Assembly (NCBI GenBank): GCA_947170495.1
Contig: CAMVUB010000019.1
Coordinates: 1 to 46,244, forward strand
From: an uncultured Prevotellaceae bacterium
GTDB taxonomy: Bacteria; Bacteroidota; Bacteroidia; Bacteroidales; Bacteroidaceae
Reading direction: 5' to 3'
Length of the DNA stretch: 46,244 bases
The translations under genes and the position numbers were made by a program. The notes under the pieces are model-generated. The model did no database searches, was not told the origin of the DNA, and saw only the letters and a program-made list of their open reading frames with translations. Positions 27,301 through 33,999 of the stretch are shown piece by piece; within the stretch, counting starts at the first letter, position 1, and every line of letters begins with the position of its first letter.

Positions 27301-27535
27301 CTGGACTGTCCTTGACGCCAACGGCGACGGAGTGCCCGAAGCCGATTACTCGTGGACACCGGCCTTCATATGGCTGTTGGAGAGTGATGTGGAATCCGTG
27401 GGCATCCGCGGAATTGACAATGGACCATGCAATGAATCTGGCGCGTGGTACACGCTGGACGGCCGCAAGCTCAACGCCCAACCCGCCACGAAAGGCATCT
27501 ACATCCGAAACAATCAGAAAGTTTTATTAAAGTAA
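24392..27535 (+). CDS. BspA-type leucine-rich-repeat surface protein, 1047 aa, with C-terminal modules shared with the regulator
   Basis: A signal peptide (residues 1-22) leads into BspA/LRR_5-type repeats at about 60-485, with units such as 'IPNSVTSIGEGAFSACSDLT'. Two related modules follow: a divergent one at about 529-675 ('SEFAFIDYEGTNYLYDV') and a full one at about 684-1010. The full one aligns end to end with the ectodomain of the membrane regulator at 21857-23338. The tail reads 'WYTLDGRKLNAQPATKGIYI' and ends KVLLK, like other exported proteins here. Proteins with such repeats act in adhesion in Bacteroidetes and oral bacteria. The LRR half is AT-rich and the C-terminal part more GC-rich, consistent with fusion or transfer. 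The gene ends 13 bp before the inverted-repeat cassette. Confidence 0.85.
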   Translation: MKLKLFTAILLALLTNIKASASYTWTNGATTWEFSISGGNATVLGISGSIPSTLNIPTHLYVGTTQYPVTRIGAYAFKDITNLERVKITNWVDIGKGAFMNCSKLALVEFDYIRGLDLKTIGDGAFMNCSELTYIEIPHFYKSIGQSAFAGCSKLRDIQFSAYEPQAAYIAHYFLESIGAYAFENCTSLKEVTILESVESIGVNAFKGCSSLASVTLECEHIGKMSTIFGTNVPEYTIGRTVKSISGDAFSDCTGLKRVKIVDLATWCATSFETYPFPDLVTLYFNNQKITNLVIPNTVTSIGSYTFCLCTSLKSITIPNSVTSIGEGAFAGTGLKSVTIPNSVTSIGEGAFSACSDLTNVTFPNSVTSINFGTFQDCTSLTNITIPNSVTSIGGYAFQNCTSLTSVDIPNSVNEIGSDAFYGCTSLTSVTIGNGVKSIELNTFKDCTSLTDVTIGSSLKDIGSNAFNNCPLMYVRVNRKTPPTLNETSLSNTNNATLYVPTGSKDNYKKANIWKDFKKIWEVDVPNMTETYTFSCWRGDVSSNGSKLYGTREDAASEFAFIDYEGTNYLYDVTHKAFVIHTTAAKAGSTGNPLLESQTDFFKAVKGLKRGKTNIEEYPYYLEDGFGNWLNMDKNLNVCMNTWQNFEGGRGGNTYQIEVVDDWYDASEALEMLDSYFASHRNLISDLSELSNSKQYIICTKDEARGSLGVANGELASTNPEAQGHKCEEATPFAILQYGGNYYLYSTADLKFITGTGGETDSPQTDDAWTLVKNDNGYFMFKVASTGNVLNVNNSPGIQINTWGQDARYWDDGNQFTIEEAGDFDATEAIQMLVNYIVAATDEQYQAALNSVVTDTQYAIYTLNGRTRYYLTSEGYLTAHPTRDCVLTFARTGGDGLFRSPGWKVDACFTNPHLSENGGASGDLLPQGHILTDKQGRDDWDGQVWYLGDNGCYAVRATNAVSDTWGANTYWTVLDANGDGVPEADYSWTPAFIWLLESDVESVGIRGIDNGPCNESGAWYTLDGRKLNAQPATKGIYIRNNQKVLLK
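25328..25450 (+). repeat. Recent tandem duplication of one LRR unit
   Basis: Segments starting at 25328 and 25394 (66-bp period, 22 codons) are identical over more than 50 bases except for one change (AGC-ATC versus AGC-GTC). Other LRR units are 23 codons and much more diverged, so this copy is recent. Confidence 0.7.
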
Positions 27536-27548
27536 TTCTTTCTACGAG

Positions 27549-27647
27549 AAACTGCAAAACTGCCACCCATATGACGTAAGCGACTGATTTACTTACGGTC
27601 ATATGGGTGGCAGTTTTGGTGGCAGTTTATCAAAAAGGTGTAGGTTT
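27549..27647 (+). repeat. Left 99-bp terminal inverted repeat of the VirE/DUF6078 cassette
   Basis: The reverse complement matches 30445-30543, which has the same 99-bp length. The inner 49 bp (27599-27647) agree at 45 positions and the outermost 19 bp agree fully; the middle is more diverged. Within this end, arms at 27556-27575 and 27598-27617 are perfect complements (AAAACTGCCACCCATATGAC). A further GTAAG/CTTAC pair extends the stem to about 25 bp around an 11-base loop. Confidence 0.8.
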
Positions 27648-27656
27648 CAGCGAGCT

Positions 27657-29777
27657 TTAGGTAGGTTTTACATAAAACTCGCTGCCTTTCTTGGAGCGGC
27701 GGTAGAGGATGTCGGGGTTGCCGCAGAGGGCACGACCGAAGGCGTTGACGGCGGGCACCTGGAAGGCGGCGCCGGCGCGCCGCTTGATGGTCTGCAGTAT
27801 CTCGCTGGTCATCATCCACTGCCCTTCCTCGGCCTCGCTCTTGGGGGTGCTGAAGTACTGATGGAAGAACATCTCGGCGCTGCTCTGCTGCTGGAACTGA
27901 CGGTTATGTTCCATGATAGCAGCCGTCTCATCATCGTCGAACCAATAGCGGGCACCCTCGTCTAACTCGTATTGCGCCTGCGCATAGAGCTGTTCGTAGT
28001 TGGGTGTCTGGCTGACGTCGATGCTCCCCGTGACCTGCACGCCAAGGAAACGGCGCGAGCCGGAGGGGTCGGTGAGCACGTCGGCCATGTTCGTGGTAGC
28101 GATGAAGGAGGCCAGGCGCGGCACTTCTTCTGTGCGGCTGGCATAGGGCCGCTTCACCTTCACCGTCGGCAGCTGCAGGATGTTCTTCAGGAAGCCCTGC
28201 TGCTTCTGCGGTGAGATGCGGTTGAACTCGTCGAGGTTGATGAGCAGCATCTGTGCCATCGCCAGGTGCACGGGGCGCTCCTCGGCCAGCGACAGGTTGT
28301 CCATATAGCCCCACGAGCGCAGGTCGTTCGGCAACAACTGGCGACAGAAGGAGCTCTTATGCTGGCCCTGCTCGGAGATGAGCAGCGGCACGATGGCGTT
28401 GCCATAGCGGCGGTCGCGCCCCTGCCACTGCGCCACCATCGCCAGGAACCAGGTGTGGAACCAGTCGGCCCACTGCCCGGGGTTGTCCGTGGGCACGGTG
28501 GCGGCGAGGGCACGGATATAGTCGTGCTTCCTGTCCCAACGGCCACGAACCTTGCAGAGGTAGTCGTCGATGGGGTCGTAGTCGCGGATACGCATGGAGT
28601 GGACATAGCGCTTCACGTCGCGGTCCCACAGGTCCAGACCCGAGAGCTGCAGGTCGGTGGTGAACGTGTTGACGACCTGGTCGGTGACGGGAACCCACGG
28701 CGTCGCCCATGTGTGGTTGGGGCGGAACTCGGTGTAGCCCATGACCGTGTTACGACGGAACACATAACGGCTCTCCATGCGGCGTATGATGGTCTGCATG
28801 AGCGGTTCGCGCACGGCCAAGGACGGTTGTCGCTTGCGGGCGGCGAGTTCCTCGTCATAGACGGTCTCCACGAGGCCGCGCACAAAATCCTCCGTCAGAC
28901 CTTCGGCATCCTTGAACTTCAGGTGGTTCCACACATGGCACACCGTTTCCTCCTGCGCCCAGCCCTTGCAGAAGAGCGCCGTGGCCATGCCCGTCACGTA
29001 CTGCTGGAACCACGCATTGCTCCCGTATTTCACGCTCTTCAGAAGCGGTAATACCTCTAGCGCAGCCGCATCGTAGGCGCGGTCATAGTTCAGGTAGGCC
29101 GTCATGTCCGACTCCTCTGCCGTGCGCTGCTCGGGCAGTGCCAGCAGATGCAGGTCGGCATCGTCGCCGTCGGCCGCCACGGGCTCGCTGCCCGTGACGC
29201 GGAGCGCTACCGCCTGCTCGTTGACGAAGGGATTAGGGTCGAGGGGCAGCAGGAACGTGTGGCGCAGCGAGGGTGTCATGCGTGTCACGCGTACGGGCAG
29301 CACGGCGTCATAGATATGTGCCACGCGCTGGTAGGCCTGGGCGTAGAACAGCTCCGCCTCCGGCTCCGTGGCAGGCAGCGTGCCGCCGGCCTGCGCCACG
29401 CTCACGAGGATGATGACCTCGGTGCCCGTGGCGCCCGTGAAGGTCGCCAGCGTCGAGGGCATCGTCATGGCGGCGCGCTTCGTAGCGTCGCACACCTTCG
29501 CGCTCATCAGCTGCCGCACCTCCAGGATCACGAGGCCGTTGAAGGCCGCCATGCCCAAGGCACCGTTCGTCTGCTTGCGCAGCTCCACCGCCGCATAGAC
29601 ATGCGGGATCTCCTTATAGCGACGATAGCGCTGCGGCTGCTCCGCCGGCGCCTCGTCGCGCAGGAAGCCGATGAGGAAGTTGTTGGCATCCGTCTTGATG
29701 CGCTCATAGAATTGCGTGGCCTCCCACCGCTTCAGGTGCTGGCCTTGTTTATCTGTCTTGAGGGTAGTGATGTACAT
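27657..29777 (-). CDS. VirE / BT4734-like P-loop ATPase (primase-helicase type), 706 aa
   Basis: The N-terminal ~210 residues resemble the BT4734-like/VirE N-terminal domain, with 'SLRHTFLLPLDPNPFVNEQA' near 170-190. The C-terminal half is a VirE-type ATPase. The Walker A-like 'SEQGQHKSSF' is near 466, Walker B 'LLINLDEFN' near 514, a sensor-like 'ATTNMADVL' near 562, and 'SGSRRFLGV' near 572 carries a likely arginine finger. The last ~65 residues look like a winged-helix tail. Such proteins occur on phage- or plasmid-derived elements and are thought to act in DNA replication. It is the larger gene of a cassette bounded by inverted repeats and is preceded by three phased palindromes. No integrase or transposase is present. 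Confidence 0.85.
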   Translation of the reverse strand: MYITTLKTDKQGQHLKRWEATQFYERIKTDANNFLIGFLRDEAPAEQPQRYRRYKEIPHVYAAVELRKQTNGALGMAAFNGLVILEVRQLMSAKVCDATKRAAMTMPSTLATFTGATGTEVIILVSVAQAGGTLPATEPEAELFYAQAYQRVAHIYDAVLPVRVTRMTPSLRHTFLLPLDPNPFVNEQAVALRVTGSEPVAADGDDADLHLLALPEQRTAEESDMTAYLNYDRAYDAAALEVLPLLKSVKYGSNAWFQQYVTGMATALFCKGWAQEETVCHVWNHLKFKDAEGLTEDFVRGLVETVYDEELAARKRQPSLAVREPLMQTIIRRMESRYVFRRNTVMGYTEFRPNHTWATPWVPVTDQVVNTFTTDLQLSGLDLWDRDVKRYVHSMRIRDYDPIDDYLCKVRGRWDRKHDYIRALAATVPTDNPGQWADWFHTWFLAMVAQWQGRDRRYGNAIVPLLISEQGQHKSSFCRQLLPNDLRSWGYMDNLSLAEERPVHLAMAQMLLINLDEFNRISPQKQQGFLKNILQLPTVKVKRPYASRTEEVPRLASFIATTNMADVLTDPSGSRRFLGVQVTGSIDVSQTPNYEQLYAQAQYELDEGARYWFDDDETAAIMEHNRQFQQQSSAEMFFHQYFSTPKSEAEEGQWMMTSEILQTIKRRAGAAFQVPAVNAFGRALCGNPDILYRRSKKGSEFYVKPT

Positions 29778-29785
29778 GTTTAAGG

Positions 29786-29869
29786 TTTATCACGCGTGAG
29801 AAAATGTTTTATCATGGGTGATAAAGAGTTTTATCATGCATGAGAAAAAGTCTCGTCATGCTTTGGGAA
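29786..29869. promoter_or_regulatory. Iteron-like array: three 18-bp palindromes at 22-bp spacing plus a degenerate fourth
   Basis: Copies at 29786-29803, 29808-29825 and 29830-29847 fit TTTATCAYGNRTGAKAAA and are near-perfect dyads. Their centres are exactly 22 bp apart. A weaker copy at 29852-29869 keeps the register and overlaps the end of the DUF6078-like gene. The array is directly upstream of the VirE-like gene. It could be an operator for cooperative repressor dimers or a replication initiator site. Confidence 0.75.
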
Positions 29870-30290
29870 AGTAATAAGTAAGCGTCGTGTAGTCATAAGT
29901 CGGCTCTGCTTCGATGCCAAACCTGCGGAAGAGTGCCGCCACCTGTTCCTGCTGCTCGGGCGTAATGTCGTATTTTCCGGCACGATAGCGATAGTAATGT
30001 GGACAGCTGCCGAAGATGGCATATAGGCCCTGGCGAAGGTCCGATATCTTACCGGAGGAAAGGCGCGGCAGCAGGCGTGTCATGCCGCGGGCAATGCGCA
30101 CGGGTTCCTTGGTGGCAAAGAGGGAGCAGTGGTCGCCCTGGCGGGCGGCGGGCAGGACGGTGGCGTGATGGGTGAGGTCGGCAGGCGCCAGCTGGCCTAC
30201 GGCATAGCGGAGGCACATGTCCTTCATGGGGCAGTCGCTCTGGAAACAGATCGCCCAGTCGTGGGGCGCAAGGGAGTAAGTAAGTGTCAT
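29856..30290 (-). CDS. DUF6078-like cysteine-containing protein, 144 aa
   Basis: The product has a Cys cluster 'CFQSDCPMKDMCLRYAVG', a further 'GDHCSLF', and the region 'GSCPHYYRYRAGKYDITPEQ' followed by 'QEQVAALFRRFGIE'. This layout fits what I recall as DUF6078 of Bacteroidales. Four or more conserved-looking Cys suggest a metal or Fe-S site (inference). I start at the ATG at 30288-30290 (MTLTYSLAPHDW); an upstream TTG in the same frame is possible but lies in simple repeat. It is the first gene of the cassette and ends about 78 bp before the VirE-like gene. Function is unknown; co-location suggests it serves replication or control of the cassette. Confidence 0.7.
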   Translation of the reverse strand: MTLTYSLAPHDWAICFQSDCPMKDMCLRYAVGQLAPADLTHHATVLPAARQGDHCSLFATKEPVRIARGMTRLLPRLSSGKISDLRQGLYAIFGSCPHYYRYRAGKYDITPEQQEQVAALFRRFGIEAEPTYDYTTLTYYFPKA

Positions 30291-30300
30291 GGTTGAATAG

Positions 30301-30375
30301 TTCAAAAGTTCAAAAAGTTCAAAAGTTCAAACGGTAAACAGTAAACGGTAAACCATAAACCATGAACCGTGAACC
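30301..30375 (-). repeat. Simple repeats in the leader of the DUF6078-like gene
   Basis: On the plus strand, TTCAAAAG units (30301-30330) are followed by GGTAAAC / CCATAAA / TGAACC units. They fill the leader between promoter and ATG. A related TTCAAGAG array lies at 44967-45025. Confidence 0.6.
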
Positions 30376-30390
30376 AATTTTTTATCGCCA

Positions 30391-30421
30391 CAAAGATAAC
30401 ACATTTTCGGCGAAAATGCAA
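30391..30421 (-). promoter_or_regulatory. Cassette promoter with a perfect palindromic operator between its boxes
   Basis: On the minus strand TATCTTTG (-7, 30391-30398) and TTG (-33, 30419-30421) are 20 bp apart. The spacer holds a perfect odd dyad, CATTTTCG-G-CGAAAATG (30402-30418). A repressor bound there would block the promoter, so this is a probable operator. Confidence 0.65.
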
Positions 30422-30444
30422 GGAAATAGCACTTTTTCTGCATA

Positions 30445-30543
30445 AAACCTACACCTTTTTGACCATCTGCCACCTAAACTGCCACCCATATGAATGCAAG
30501 TATATCAATTATTTACATTACAAAGGTGGCAGTTTTGCAGTTT
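30445..30543 (-). repeat. Right 99-bp terminal inverted repeat of the VirE/DUF6078 cassette
   Basis: It is the inverse of 27549-27647. It also contains internal dyad arms AAACTGCCACC (30476-30486) and GGTGGCAGTTT (30525-30535). No target-site duplication is evident next to either end. From here to the esterase promoter (30544-30783) I see no gene, only a short hairpin GTGGGG-CCCCAC at 30689-30706 and the dispersed motif at 30718-30756. Confidence 0.8.
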
Positions 30544-30717
30544 TTGAAGAGGAAAATAAATTTAGTAAATGCGCCCAGCTTCACTCCGCAGAAGTACAAA
30601 CAGCGGTACAGGAAATCGAGAAAAATTCGAATAGCTGTACGAGATTTAGCAACTTTTATACAAGGACAAGCCTTCCTACACTATAGTAGTGGGGAGGCAA
30701 CCCCACCAAGGGCATAC

Positions 30718-30756
30718 TGTTAAAAATACCGATTTCAACAAAGAAATCTCATGCGA
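30718..30756 (+). repeat. 39-bp dispersed motif, copy B
   Basis: Counterpart of 21733-21771. Here its 3' end forms the left arm of the hairpin at 30744-30777. Confidence 0.5.
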
Positions 30757-30779
30757 CTTCACTGCCGCATGAGATTTTT
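30744..30779 (+). terminator. Perfect 12-bp hairpin with T-tract, just upstream of the esterase promoter
   Basis: AAATCTCATGCG and CGCATGAGATTT enclose a 10-base loop and are followed by TT. It has the form of an intrinsic terminator, but no upstream plus-strand gene is seen. It ends 4 bp before the esterase -7 box, so it may instead be an operator covering the -33 region, or end a small transcript. Confidence 0.55.
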
Positions 30780-30783
30780 GTTG

Positions 30784-30791
30784 TATGTTTG
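30784..30791 (+). promoter_or_regulatory. -7 box of the esterase gene
   Basis: TATGTTTG fits TAnnTTTG and lies 40 bp before the ATG. Confidence 0.5.
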
Positions 30792-30831
30792 CGTCCGAAA
30801 ATATGCTGATACTATCATTATACAAACAACA

Positions 30832-31683
30832 ATGAAACATCTTCTTTTTGTGATGGCTGCCTGGATGGTAAGCGTCACGGCCCAAGCGGGCAGAGTCTTC
30901 ACCGACAGCGTGCAGAGTCAGGTGCTCGGCGCTACTGTCAAGTACAATATCTATCTGCCCAGCGGCTTTGCTGAGAGCGGTAAGAGCTACCCCGTAGCGT
31001 ATCTGCTTCACGGCTTCACCGACGACTACACGGCGTGGCGCGACAAGGGGCAGATGCAGACGGTCGCCGACGAGCTAATCGAGAGCGGCGAGATCTGCGA
31101 GATGATCATCGTGATGCCCAACGCTGGAGGCCCACGGACGATGGAGACGTGGAACGGCTACTTCAACATGCCGGGCTGGAACTACGAGGACTTCTTCTTC
31201 CAGGAGTTCATGCCGCAGGTGGAACAGAAATACCGCGCCATCGGCGACAAAGGCCATCGCGCCGTCATGGGACTGTCGATGGGCGGCGGCGGCAGCACGG
31301 TCTATGCGCAGCGCCACCCCGACCTGTTCTCATCGTGCTACTGCATGAGCGGCTGGCTGGACAGCGATGGCGGCAAGCGGCGCGTGGAGGGCATTGACGA
31401 CAAGGTGTATCTCGTCAGCCAAGCCGTGAAGAACCATTCCGCACTGGCGTATATAGAGAACGCAGACGCTGCCACGGTGGAGCGTCTGCGCACGGTGAAA
31501 TGGTTCTTCGACTGCGGCGATGACGATTTCCTCTTCGACCTCTCCGTGAAGCTGCACCAGCTCATGCGCGAGAAGCGTATCAAGGATGAGTTGCGCATCC
31601 GCAACGGTGTGCACAACTGGGAGTACTGGCATCAGGCCATCCGCATAGCCCTCCCCTTCGCCTCCCGCAACTTCAGCAAATAG
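30832..31683 (+). CDS. Secreted esterase of the CE1 / esterase D type, 283 aa
   Basis: A signal peptide (residues 1-19, ending Ala-Gln-Ala) precedes an alpha/beta-hydrolase. 'PVAYLLHGFTDDYTAW' forms the oxyanion strand, 'GLSMGG' carries the nucleophile Ser149, 'DCGDDDF' near residue 230 the acid, and 'VHNWEYWH' the catalytic His261. This matches acetyl-xylan/feruloyl esterases of family CE1 and esterase D-like enzymes, which remove acyl groups from plant polysaccharides or phenolic esters. The start is the ATG at 30832, because the longer frame upstream runs through the hairpin and promoter. It is convergent with the lipoprotein gene at 31686, only 2 bp apart. The exact substrate cannot be read from the sequence. 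Confidence 0.85.
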   Translation: MKHLLFVMAAWMVSVTAQAGRVFTDSVQSQVLGATVKYNIYLPSGFAESGKSYPVAYLLHGFTDDYTAWRDKGQMQTVADELIESGEICEMIIVMPNAGGPRTMETWNGYFNMPGWNYEDFFFQEFMPQVEQKYRAIGDKGHRAVMGLSMGGGGSTVYAQRHPDLFSSCYCMSGWLDSDGGKRRVEGIDDKVYLVSQAVKNHSALAYIENADAATVERLRTVKWFFDCGDDDFLFDLSVKLHQLMREKRIKDELRIRNGVHNWEYWHQAIRIALPFASRNFSK

Positions 31684-31685
31684 GG

Positions 31686-32639
31686 TTATTTGGCCTTATC
31701 GCAGTACATGTCCAGTTCCCAGCTAAAGGCCAGCGAGCCGATGGCTCCGAACTGGGACATCATCTGTTCCAGTGCCTCTATTTTAGGCTGTATGCACAGC
31801 TGCTCACCGCGATAGCTGATTCCTGCGGAGAAGGAGTCGCCGTAAGGCAGCGTGGCCTCAATGGATTTCTTGTTGCTGTCAGCCCAGCGCCACGTGCCGG
31901 CCTTCGTCTCGTAGGCGCTCTCGAGCACCAGCGTTCCGAGCGAGGTCATCGTGTAGCGATGATAGAGACCGCCGCCAGCGACCAGCGATTGGATGTCGAT
32001 GAGGTTCTCGATGGGCGGCAGGGAGCTTTGAATGGCGTCGGGGATAGCGTCCTTCAGGTATGCCACCACATCGGTCTGCATATCACCCAGCTGGTCCTCG
32101 GTATATTCCTTGTCGAAACGGCTGGTCAGGATGCGCATCTGAAGTCGGATGGTGGCCAGGTTCCAGGTGGCACACAGCTTTTTGGATTCCCCATCGAGCA
32201 GCGTAGCCTTCTTCAAGGTCACCGGTACCTCCTCGGTGCTGCCGCCCTGGGGTGTCACCGCCAGCAGGTAGCCGTCGCCAGCCTCGGTGGTCTTCACCTG
32301 CACGGTGCCGAAGCCGTCCAACTGGTATACGTTGTTCTCCTGGGGCGTGCTCTTGCCCTCGACGACAGACGCTGCAATCATGCCACGCATCTTGACATCG
32401 TAAGATGCCCGCAGACCGATGATATACGTGCCGTTGGCCGGCAGTTCCACGAAGTCAATCTTGCCGCCATCCTGCGTTGCCTCATAGCGCACAGGTGTAC
32501 TGCTGCTCGGGATTTGCAAGGCGGGAGGAGTGGTACTGCCACCGCTACTGCTACTGCTGTTCTCGTCGTCTTTGCTGCACGCAGCTGTCATGAGCACTGC
32601 TGCCATCATACAGGCAGCATACTTCCAGAAATTCTTCAT
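31686..32639 (-). CDS. Putative lipoprotein, 317 aa
   Basis: A lipobox (Met-Thr-Ala-Ala-Cys) ends the signal peptide, followed by Ser-Lys-Asp-Asp-Glu and a Ser/Gly linker. The N-terminal part (about 45-150) reads as small beta units ('GTYIIGLRASYDVKMRGMI'). A second part (about 160-317) begins 'LCATWNLATIRLQMRI' and contains 'SLGTLVLESAYETKAGTWRW'. This alternation suggests a lipocalin-like or bacterial-Ig-like periplasmic protein. No catalytic residues are visible and I do not recognise the family. It follows the acyltransferase gene by 54 bp in the same direction and may share its transcript. Confidence 0.75.
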   Translation of the reverse strand: MKNFWKYAACMMAAVLMTAACSKDDENSSSSSGGSTTPPALQIPSSSTPVRYEATQDGGKIDFVELPANGTYIIGLRASYDVKMRGMIAASVVEGKSTPQENNVYQLDGFGTVQVKTTEAGDGYLLAVTPQGGSTEEVPVTLKKATLLDGESKKLCATWNLATIRLQMRILTSRFDKEYTEDQLGDMQTDVVAYLKDAIPDAIQSSLPPIENLIDIQSLVAGGGLYHRYTMTSLGTLVLESAYETKAGTWRWADSNKKSIEATLPYGDSFSAGISYRGEQLCIQPKIEALEQMMSQFGAIGSLAFSWELDMYCDKAK

Positions 32640-32693
32640 TGATTTAGTTGTTTGTTTATGGTTAATAAAATGTGTATTGGGTACAAGGTAGCC

Positions 32694-33872
32694 TCAGCCC
32701 ATGAGCCACTTGCCGAAGCGAGGGATGCGCTGCAGGAGGGTGCAGGCGAGGGCGGTGGTGAGGAAGGTGCTGAGGGCGATGAGGAGGATCTCCAAGGGTG
32801 TCGTCCAGATGCCAAGGACGCCTTCATCGCCGGTGTGGAAGATGCCGAGGAAGAGTCCGCAGAACAGCACGAGGACATACAGGTGGCAGAGATACATGCC
32901 GTAGCTGGCCCGTGAGATGGGCAGCAGGATGCGCTGGTAGAAACGCCCGTCCCACGTGAACTTACGGAACAGCAGTATCCATCCGACGGTCATCAGCGCC
33001 ACGCCGAGGGTGTCGTTGCACCAAGGCGTTTCCCATATCACCGCCAACGACACATTGCCCTCGATGGGAAAGGTCGTGGAGGTCGCAAAGACACGCGCCA
33101 GGAAGCCGCCGAAGCAGATGACGAAGCCCGCGAGCCAGCAGGGGAAACCTATGAGGAGTGTGCGCCGCCACGACAGCTCGCCCACGAACCGCCGCAAGTA
33201 TAATCCCAGCAGCAAATAGCCGATGAAACCGCAGAAATAGTAGAAGGTGCCATAGCCGTTCCAGCTGGCCTCGCCCCATAGCGGATAGCGTGCGGGGTTG
33301 GGGAGCCCTGCGGTGCCGAAGATGATGGGCACCTCCCCCTCGTAGGCCCATTCGCGCACGAAGGGAATGAGGGTGGTGAGCAGGCATAGGAAGAGGTAGC
33401 AGGCCAACTCGCGGCGGCTCACCCGCTCGGCCCACGGCGACAGCAACGGCATCAGCAGGTAGAGGCCCAAGAGCATATAGACAAACCAGAGGTGCCCGGC
33501 AGCGTAGTTGAAGTTCAGCAACAGATCCTTGAAGTTCTGCACCGGATCACCCCATACGAGGGCATAGAAGCACGTCCAGATGACGAAGGGCACGAGGATG
33601 CGCACGGCCCGACGGCGGAAGAACTCGCCCGTGGAATAGTGCAGCGGGAACTGCAGGTAGCTGGAGGCGACGATGAACAAAGGAACGCACGCGCGCACGA
33701 AGGAGTCGAAGAACGACGCCCAATAGGCATCACTCAGCGTGAGGATACGGGAGCCTTCGCCCCCCAGATAAAACGGTTCTGTGCTGTGCACCACCATCAC
33801 CATCAGGCACGCTGCCACGCGCAACCAGTCCACCCAAGTGCAACGCACCTGTCTGTCGATGTTTTCTTCCAT
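32694..33872 (-). CDS. Acyltransferase-3 family integral membrane protein, 392 aa
   Basis: About ten hydrophobic helices span the protein. The N-terminus has the hallmark 'WVDWLRVAACLMVMVVHSTE', with the conserved His of the acyltransferase-3 family in the first membrane segment. 'RRRAVRILVPFVIW' is the usual basic loop after the third helix, and 'AAGHLWFVYMLLGLYL' is the conserved His-Leu-Trp-Phe segment. Members transfer acetyl, succinyl or similar groups to surface sugars such as O-antigen, exopolysaccharide or peptidoglycan. Nearby genes do not specify the acceptor. The promoter TACCTTTG lies 24 bp upstream of the ATG. Confidence 0.85.
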   Translation of the reverse strand: MEENIDRQVRCTWVDWLRVAACLMVMVVHSTEPFYLGGEGSRILTLSDAYWASFFDSFVRACVPLFIVASSYLQFPLHYSTGEFFRRRAVRILVPFVIWTCFYALVWGDPVQNFKDLLLNFNYAAGHLWFVYMLLGLYLLMPLLSPWAERVSRRELACYLFLCLLTTLIPFVREWAYEGEVPIIFGTAGLPNPARYPLWGEASWNGYGTFYYFCGFIGYLLLGLYLRRFVGELSWRRTLLIGFPCWLAGFVICFGGFLARVFATSTTFPIEGNVSLAVIWETPWCNDTLGVALMTVGWILLFRKFTWDGRFYQRILLPISRASYGMYLCHLYVLVLFCGLFLGIFHTGDEGVLGIWTTPLEILLIALSTFLTTALACTLLQRIPRFGKWLMG

Positions 33873-33895
33873 GTTTTGTCGTAGGTTTACGGGCG

Positions 33896-33903
33896 CAAAG
33901 GTA
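33896..33903 (-). promoter_or_regulatory. -7 box of the acyltransferase gene
   Basis: TACCTTTG on the minus strand, 24 bp before the ATG. No clear TTG at -33. Confidence 0.5.
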
Positions 33904-33962
33904 GTAAAAAGTGCGTGAAAGCATAGAATCCTTGCCTCAAGAATACAATTTTTAAGGAAAAA

Positions 33963-33994
33963 TTTGTCTGGTCACCACACTTTTGCTACTTTTG
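33963..33994 (+). promoter_or_regulatory. Promoter of the membrane pyrophosphatase gene
   Basis: TTTG (33963-33966) and TACTTTTG (33987-33994) are 20 bp apart, an excellent Bacteroides-type promoter. It lies about 260 bp from the start codon. Confidence 0.65.
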
Positions 33995-33999
33995 TCGGC

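Noticed and set aside
30306..30444. Start of the DUF6078-like gene at the upstream TTG (30305)
   Set aside because: It adds only five residues, encoded next to simple repeat. The ATG at 30290 gives a better start.
27549..30543. A classical IS or transposon with target-site duplication
   Set aside because: The inverted repeats are clear, but no transposase is encoded and the flanking bases show no direct duplication that I can recognise.
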